Part shown: positions 60,695 through 64,000 of the stretch, one piece after another | Layout: every line of letters starts with the position of its first letter | Numbering within the stretch: position 1 is the stretch's first letter | Position numbers and translations under genes: made by a program | DNA from: Pseudodesulfovibrio sp. 5S69 | GTDB taxonomy: Bacteria; Desulfobacterota; Desulfovibrionia; Desulfovibrionales; Desulfovibrionaceae | Assembly (NCBI RefSeq): GCF_037094465.1 | Contig: NZ_CP146609.1 | Location: forward strand, 1,365,501-1,429,500 | Direction of reading: 5' to 3' | Length of the DNA stretch: 64,000 nt | Notes under the pieces: model-generated | Database searches by the model: none | Seen by the model: only the letters and a program-made list of their open reading frames with translations | Told to the model about the DNA's origin: nothing

Positions 60695-61761
60695 CGCCGT
60701 TGCCCCCTTATGATGAGATAGATGAAGACCGGCGCGCCCATGAACGCGGTCAGGACCGAGACCGGCAGCATGTGCGGGGCCAAGACCAGCCGTGCCGCGG
60801 TGTCCGAAACGAGCAGGAGCAGGCCGCCCGCCAGGATGGAACCCGGCAGCAGGAATCGGTGGTCCGAGCCGATGATCCGGCGGACCATGTGCGGGACCAC
60901 CAGGCCGACGAAGCCGATAATGCCCAGGAAGGCGATGACCACGGCGGTGAGCATGGAGGCGAGCATCATGCCGATGAGCCGGACCCGGTCCACGCGCACG
61001 CCCAGCCCCTTGGCGGTCTCGTCGCCCGCGTCGATGGCGTTGTAGTTCCAGCCGTTGGCCAGGAAGTAGAGGGAGGTGGCCGCGGTCACTCCGGCCATGA
61101 CGCCCAGTTCGGTCCAGGAGGCCCGGGCCGTGTCGCCGAAGGTCCAGAAGACCATGGCCGCCAACTGTACGTCGTCGGCGAAGAATTGCAGGAACATGGT
61201 CCCGGCGGTGAACAGTGCGCCGAGCGCGACGCCGGTCAGGATCATGATCTCGGGCGAGGACCCGCGCAGCCGGGAGACTCCCACGATGACCCCGGCGGCG
61301 GCCAGGCTGAAGAGGAAGGCCACGGCTGTGGTCAGGTACGGGTTGGTGATGCTCACGGCGTCCGCGTTGGAGGAGCCCATTATCCCGCCGCCCAGGACCA
61401 TGACGGACAAGGCCGCGCCGAAGGCCGCCGCGTGGGAGATGCCCAGGGTGAAGGGCGAGCCGAGCGGGTTGCGCAGGATGGACTGCATGACTGTCCCGGC
61501 CACGGCCAGCCCGGCCCCGGCCACGATGGAGGCCAGGGCCTGGGGCAGGCGGATATTCCAGACGATCACGTCGAACCGCTTGGACACGGCCCAGCCCATG
61601 AGGGTCTTGGCCACGTCCGCGATCGGGATGTTTGCTGCGCCCAGGGAGATGGAGACCACCAGGGCCAGGGCGAGCAGTCCGCCGGTCAGGCAGACCACGG
61701 CGAGCTTGACGCCGATGTATCGCCGGTATTCGGCGGGCACCTGTCCGTCGGAGAAGTGCAT
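60691..61761 (-). CDS. ABC transporter permease, FecCD family
   Basis: A 356-residue permease with about ten membrane helices. RLPQALASIVAGAGLAVAGTVMQSILRNPLGSPFTLGIS and IIGFVGLVVPHMVRRIIGSDHR are the FecCD/BtuC signatures. It forms homodimers in importers for siderophores, heme, cobalamin or metal oxyanions. The gene is directly after the binding-protein gene (stop codon at 61762, start at 61761) and overlaps the ATPase gene. Confidence 0.95.
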   Translation of the reverse strand: MHFSDGQVPAEYRRYIGVKLAVVCLTGGLLALALVVSISLGAANIPIADVAKTLMGWAVSKRFDVIVWNIRLPQALASIVAGAGLAVAGTVMQSILRNPLGSPFTLGISHAAAFGAALSVMVLGGGIMGSSNADAVSITNPYLTTAVAFLFSLAAAGVIVGVSRLRGSSPEIMILTGVALGALFTAGTMFLQFFADDVQLAAMVFWTFGDTARASWTELGVMAGVTAATSLYFLANGWNYNAIDAGDETAKGLGVRVDRVRLIGMMLASMLTAVVIAFLGIIGFVGLVVPHMVRRIIGSDHRFLLPGSILAGGLLLLVSDTAARLVLAPHMLPVSVLTAFMGAPVFIYLIIRGQRR

Positions 61762-62868
61762 CTAGTTAACCGGGACGGGCTTGAAGGCCATGCCGTGGAA
61801 CAGGGCGTCCATGTCCTTGAAGACCGGCTTGCCCACCAGGAAGGTATATATCTCGTCGGCCTTGGCCGCCGGGTCCACGTCCGCGAACCGGTCGGGGTAG
61901 AGGACCTTGCCGATGAAGTAGGCGTCGGCCAGGATGGAGCCGAAGTTCTGGGTGTACCAGTTGTACGGCAGCACGCCGTAGACGCGGCCCTGCTTCACGG
62001 CGTCGAGCAGGCGGTAGGCCGGGTCGGTGCGCAGCTCGAACAGCCCGCCCGCGTCGTCCCCGAGTTGCAGGGTGGCCAGGTCCAGGAAGAGCACGTCCGG
62101 GTCCCATTCGACGATCTTTTCCTTGGCGATATCGGACTGGGACAGGCTCTTGCCCGCCTTACCGGCCTCATAGGCAAGGTTGATGGCATTGACGAACTGG
62201 AACGGGGGATAGGCGGGCTCGGTGGACTGGAAGCCGTGCGGTCCGCGGAAGGCCACGCCGCCCAGGTAGACCGTGGACCGCTCCTGGCCCGGCACGCTGC
62301 CCGTGCGGCGGCTCAGGTCGGCAATGAGCCCGTCGATGTACGTGATGATCTCCTCGGCCCGCTGCTCCTTGCCCATGACCTTGGCCATGATGCGCAGGCT
62401 CTTGTACAGGACTGGCCGGGCCTTGCCCAGGTTGCCGTAGTCGAGGACCACCACCGGGATGCCGGTCTTGTCCTGAAGCTCCTGGGGATCGTAGCCCATG
62501 GACGAGGTGTAGGTCTTGAAGATGACCTGGGGCTGGGGCTCCAGGGTCAGGATCAGCTCGGGGTTGTCGTGGCCCCGGAACTCGCCGAAGATGGGCATTT
62601 TCTTGAACTGCGGGTTGGCGATGGCGTAAGGCCGGGCGTCGAACTTGCGGCGGCGGACCTCAATGTCGTCCACGGCCACGATGCGGTCCTGGGCCCCGAG
62701 ATAGGTCAACAGGCGCAGGCACCCGGAGCCGGAGCAGATGACGTGCTCGACCTTGTCGGGGATGTCGTTCTCACGGCCGTTGGAGTCGGCCAGGGTGCGC
62801 GCCGATCCGGTCGCGGGCAGGGCCAGAAGGAGCAGGAGGATGGCGCAAATAATATGAAGTTTTTTCAT
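61762..62868 (-). CDS. ABC transporter periplasmic binding protein, class III (FecB-like)
   Basis: A 368-residue exported binding protein. Signal peptide MKKLHIICAILLLLLALPAT is cleaved near GSA. The start of the first lobe is DKVEHVICSGSGCLRLLTYLGAQDRIVAVDD, the usual class III pattern, and the second lobe has WDPDVLFLDLATLQLG. Ligands in this class are iron siderophores, heme, cobalamin, or molybdate/tungstate. FmdE as partner favours a metal such as Mo/W or Ni, but the ligand is unknown. The ATG at 62868 follows AAGG; an upstream ATG at 62892 lacks a site. Confidence 0.88.
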   Translation of the reverse strand: MKKLHIICAILLLLLALPATGSARTLADSNGRENDIPDKVEHVICSGSGCLRLLTYLGAQDRIVAVDDIEVRRRKFDARPYAIANPQFKKMPIFGEFRGHDNPELILTLEPQPQVIFKTYTSSMGYDPQELQDKTGIPVVVLDYGNLGKARPVLYKSLRIMAKVMGKEQRAEEIITYIDGLIADLSRRTGSVPGQERSTVYLGGVAFRGPHGFQSTEPAYPPFQFVNAINLAYEAGKAGKSLSQSDIAKEKIVEWDPDVLFLDLATLQLGDDAGGLFELRTDPAYRLLDAVKQGRVYGVLPYNWYTQNFGSILADAYFIGKVLYPDRFADVDPAAKADEIYTFLVGKPVFKDMDALFHGMAFKPVPVN

Positions 62869-63051
62869 TTGAACACCTTGCAATGCATACAAAGAAGAGA
62901 TTGCAACCCGATAGTTGCTACGAATATATAAAATGTAACACTATGGTCTTCCTAAATAAAAGCGGGAAGGGCGTCAAGAGGGAAATGAAAACGGACTATT
63001 GCGGTCAGTTTTTACGGGCCCGGGGGTGAGCCACCGACGAGCGGGGTGAAG

Positions 63052-63092
63052 AAAAATGAAAAGGCGGCCCCTCTCACCTTGAGCGGGGCCGC
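63052..63092 (-). terminator. Minus-strand terminator in the ispG upstream region
   Basis: Read on the minus strand, GGCGGCCCC pairs with GGGGCCGCC across a 12-base loop and is followed by TTTTCATTTTTCTTC. It implies transcription on the minus strand from beyond 63115, where no ordinary gene is found. Confidence 0.75.
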
Positions 63093-63114
63093 CGTGTTAT
63101 CGGTCGGGACGGGA

Positions 63115-63284
63115 TCAGAACCGTTCGAAATCGGCGTCGTCGCGGCCGTCCATGTCCAGATCCATCCCGCCGGGAGCGGCTTTGCCGGATAGCTCGGGCA
63201 GGGCGGCGGGCCGCCTGGCCGCACCGTGGCACGGTCCGCGCCGGTGTTCTCGCGGATGCGTTCGGTTTACTTATTATGATTATA
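63115..63284 (-). ncRNA. Possible small transcript or gene remnant on the minus strand
   Basis: A perfect TATAAT at 63279-63284 (minus) and the terminator at 63052-63092 bracket about 200 bases. A reading frame ends at 63115 with MDLDMDGRDDADFERF, a 16-residue acidic peptide with a GGCGGG stretch before its ATG. Upstream the same frame is closed and neighbouring frames are Arg-rich. It could be a small RNA, a tiny protein gene, or the tail of a decayed gene. No -35 box is convincing. Confidence 0.3.
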
Positions 63285-63394
63285 AATCGAAGGCCATTAT
63301 TCATCGGTCACGGTTCGGTGTCGGCTCCCTTCCCCGTTTGCCCGCGCCGGACCGCTTGGCTTGGCCGGGGAAATTGCGTAACGTGCCAATCCTT

Positions 63395-64000
63395 ATGCAG
63401 CGAAAGCAGACAAGAGTGGTAAACATCGGCGGCGTGGGCATCGGCGGGGACAACCCGGTCCGGGTCCAGTCCATGTGCAACACGGACACGCGCGACGTCG
63501 CGGCCACGGTCGGGCAGATCAACCAACTGGCCGGGGCCGGGTGCGAGATCGTGCGCCTGGCCGTGCCCGACGAGGCGGCGGCCGCCGTGCTCGCCGACAT
63601 ACGCGGACAGTCGCCCGTGCCGCTCATCGCGGACATCCACTTCGACCACCGCCTGGCCCTGGCCGCGTTGGACGCGGGCTTCGACGGCCTGCGCATCAAC
63701 CCCGGCAACATCGGGGACGAGGCCAAGGTGGACGCCGTGGTCCGTGCTGCCGCGGCGCACAATACGCCCATCCGCATCGGGGTCAACGGCGGGTCCCTGG
63801 AAAAGGACCTGTTGAGACAATACGGCGGCCCCACGCCCGAGGCCATGGTCGAGTCCGGCCTGAGGCATGTGCGCATGCTCGAAAACCGTGGCTTCCACGA
63901 CATCAAGATTTCGCTCAAGACCTCGTCCGTGCTCAAGACCGTCGCGGCCTACCGGCTCATGTCCGAGCAGGTGGATTACCCGCTGCACATCGGCATCACC
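63395..64000 (+). CDS. ispG: 4-hydroxy-3-methylbut-2-en-1-yl diphosphate synthase (3' end outside window)
   Basis: The first 202 residues of IspG/GcpE, the [4Fe-4S] enzyme of the MEP isoprenoid pathway that converts methylerythritol cyclodiphosphate to HMBPP. MQRKQTRVVNIGGVGIGGDNPVRVQSM, CEIVRLAVPDE, PLIADIHFDHRLAL, GLRINPGNIGD and IRIGVNGGSLEKDLL are diagnostic of the TIM-barrel domain. The cluster-binding cysteines lie in the missing C-terminal part. No strong ribosome-binding site is seen before the ATG. Confidence 0.96.
   Translation, partial: MQRKQTRVVNIGGVGIGGDNPVRVQSMCNTDTRDVAATVGQINQLAGAGCEIVRLAVPDEAAAAVLADIRGQSPVPLIADIHFDHRLALAALDAGFDGLRINPGNIGDEAKVDAVVRAAAAHNTPIRIGVNGGSLEKDLLRQYGGPTPEAMVESGLRHVRMLENRGFHDIKISLKTSSVLKTVAAYRLMSEQVDYPLHIGIT

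Larger units (their letters stand above)
62869..63394. other. Intergenic region between the FecB-like gene and ispG
   Basis: A 526-base gap. The part next to the FecB-like gene is AT-rich and includes the dyad GCAAC-CCGATA-GTTGC (near 62903-62918) and a TTGACG box on the minus strand, so the transporter promoter is probably there. The rest holds a minus-strand terminator (63052..63092), a perfect TATAAT on the minus strand (63279..63284) and no confident gene. A sigma-54-like sequence TGGCACGGTCCGCGC on the plus strand near 63227 is only a partial match. Confidence 0.55.

Overview
The window is a GC-rich piece of a chromosome from a sulfate-reducing delta-proteobacterium of the Desulfovibrionaceae, most like Desulfovibrio or Pseudodesulfovibrio. 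That placement is inference. It rests on a complete Ech-type [NiFe] hydrogenase operon, a dense set of two-component, HD-GYP and CheV signalling genes, an FmdE-type protein beside a metal-type ABC transporter, an APS-reductase-like gene, and the high-GC codon style. I see no insertion sequence, prophage or CRISPR array. Two copies of a GC-rich palindromic intergenic repeat are present, one near 21.3-21.5 kb and one, inverted, near 59.1-59.4 kb.

Region 1 (1-10.7 kb) is a Tad/Flp type IVc pilus locus. The end of a sigma-54 activator is followed by a consensus sigma-54 promoter, the pilin flp, an attenuator-like hairpin, then cpaA, cpaB, cpaC, a small lipoprotein, cpaE, cpaF, tadB, tadC and a TadD-like TPR lipoprotein with an added SPOR domain. 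No tadE/F/G pseudopilin gene is seen here. Region 2 (10.7-20.5 kb) has a hybrid kinase, an exported glycerophosphodiester phosphodiesterase, a PP2C phosphatase and a ferric/AfuABC-type ABC transporter, facing a convergent HD-GYP gene. Region 3 (20.6-28.4 kb) holds single genes: a membrane protein, DUF2721, a soluble PQQ sugar dehydrogenase, a family-3 binding protein, a SHOCT/ZraP-like pair, and an unusually long (941 aa) GlmS-like protein.

Region 4 (28.5-40.5 kb) is signalling. A periplasmic binding protein overlaps a hybrid kinase and is followed by a single-domain receiver and a GAF/HD-GYP protein, which suggests ligand sensing passed to c-di-GMP turnover. On the other strand are a degenerate DUF885 protein, CheV, a kinase/sigma-54 regulator pair and an acylphosphatase-like protein. 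Region 5 (40.7-48.8 kb) runs from small secreted proteins through FmdB, purB and pyrE into a three-gene cell-wall cassette: a Csd6-like LD-carboxypeptidase, a membrane-anchored protein, and a Csd4-like M99 carboxypeptidase. In Helicobacter and Campylobacter these two enzymes act in sequence on peptidoglycan stems to set cell curvature. The cassette is a strong candidate for the vibrioid-shape machinery of this sulfate reducer.

Region 6 (48.8-53.6 kb) carries a glycerate module (hydroxypyruvate/glyoxylate reductase, glycerate 2-kinase, PAP2 phosphatase), tRNA-Arg(ACG), a PNPOx-like protein and an APS-reductase-like Fe-S protein lacking the usual C-terminal catalytic Cys. Region 7 (53.6-64 kb) is echABCDEF behind a palindromic operator candidate, a repeat element, an fmdE plus FecBCD-type transporter operon on the minus strand, a possible small minus-strand transcript, and the first 202 codons of ispG.

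All calls come from reading translations and motifs. No database search was run. Start codons were chosen from ribosome-binding sites, signal peptides and domain starts, and often differ from the longest open frame.
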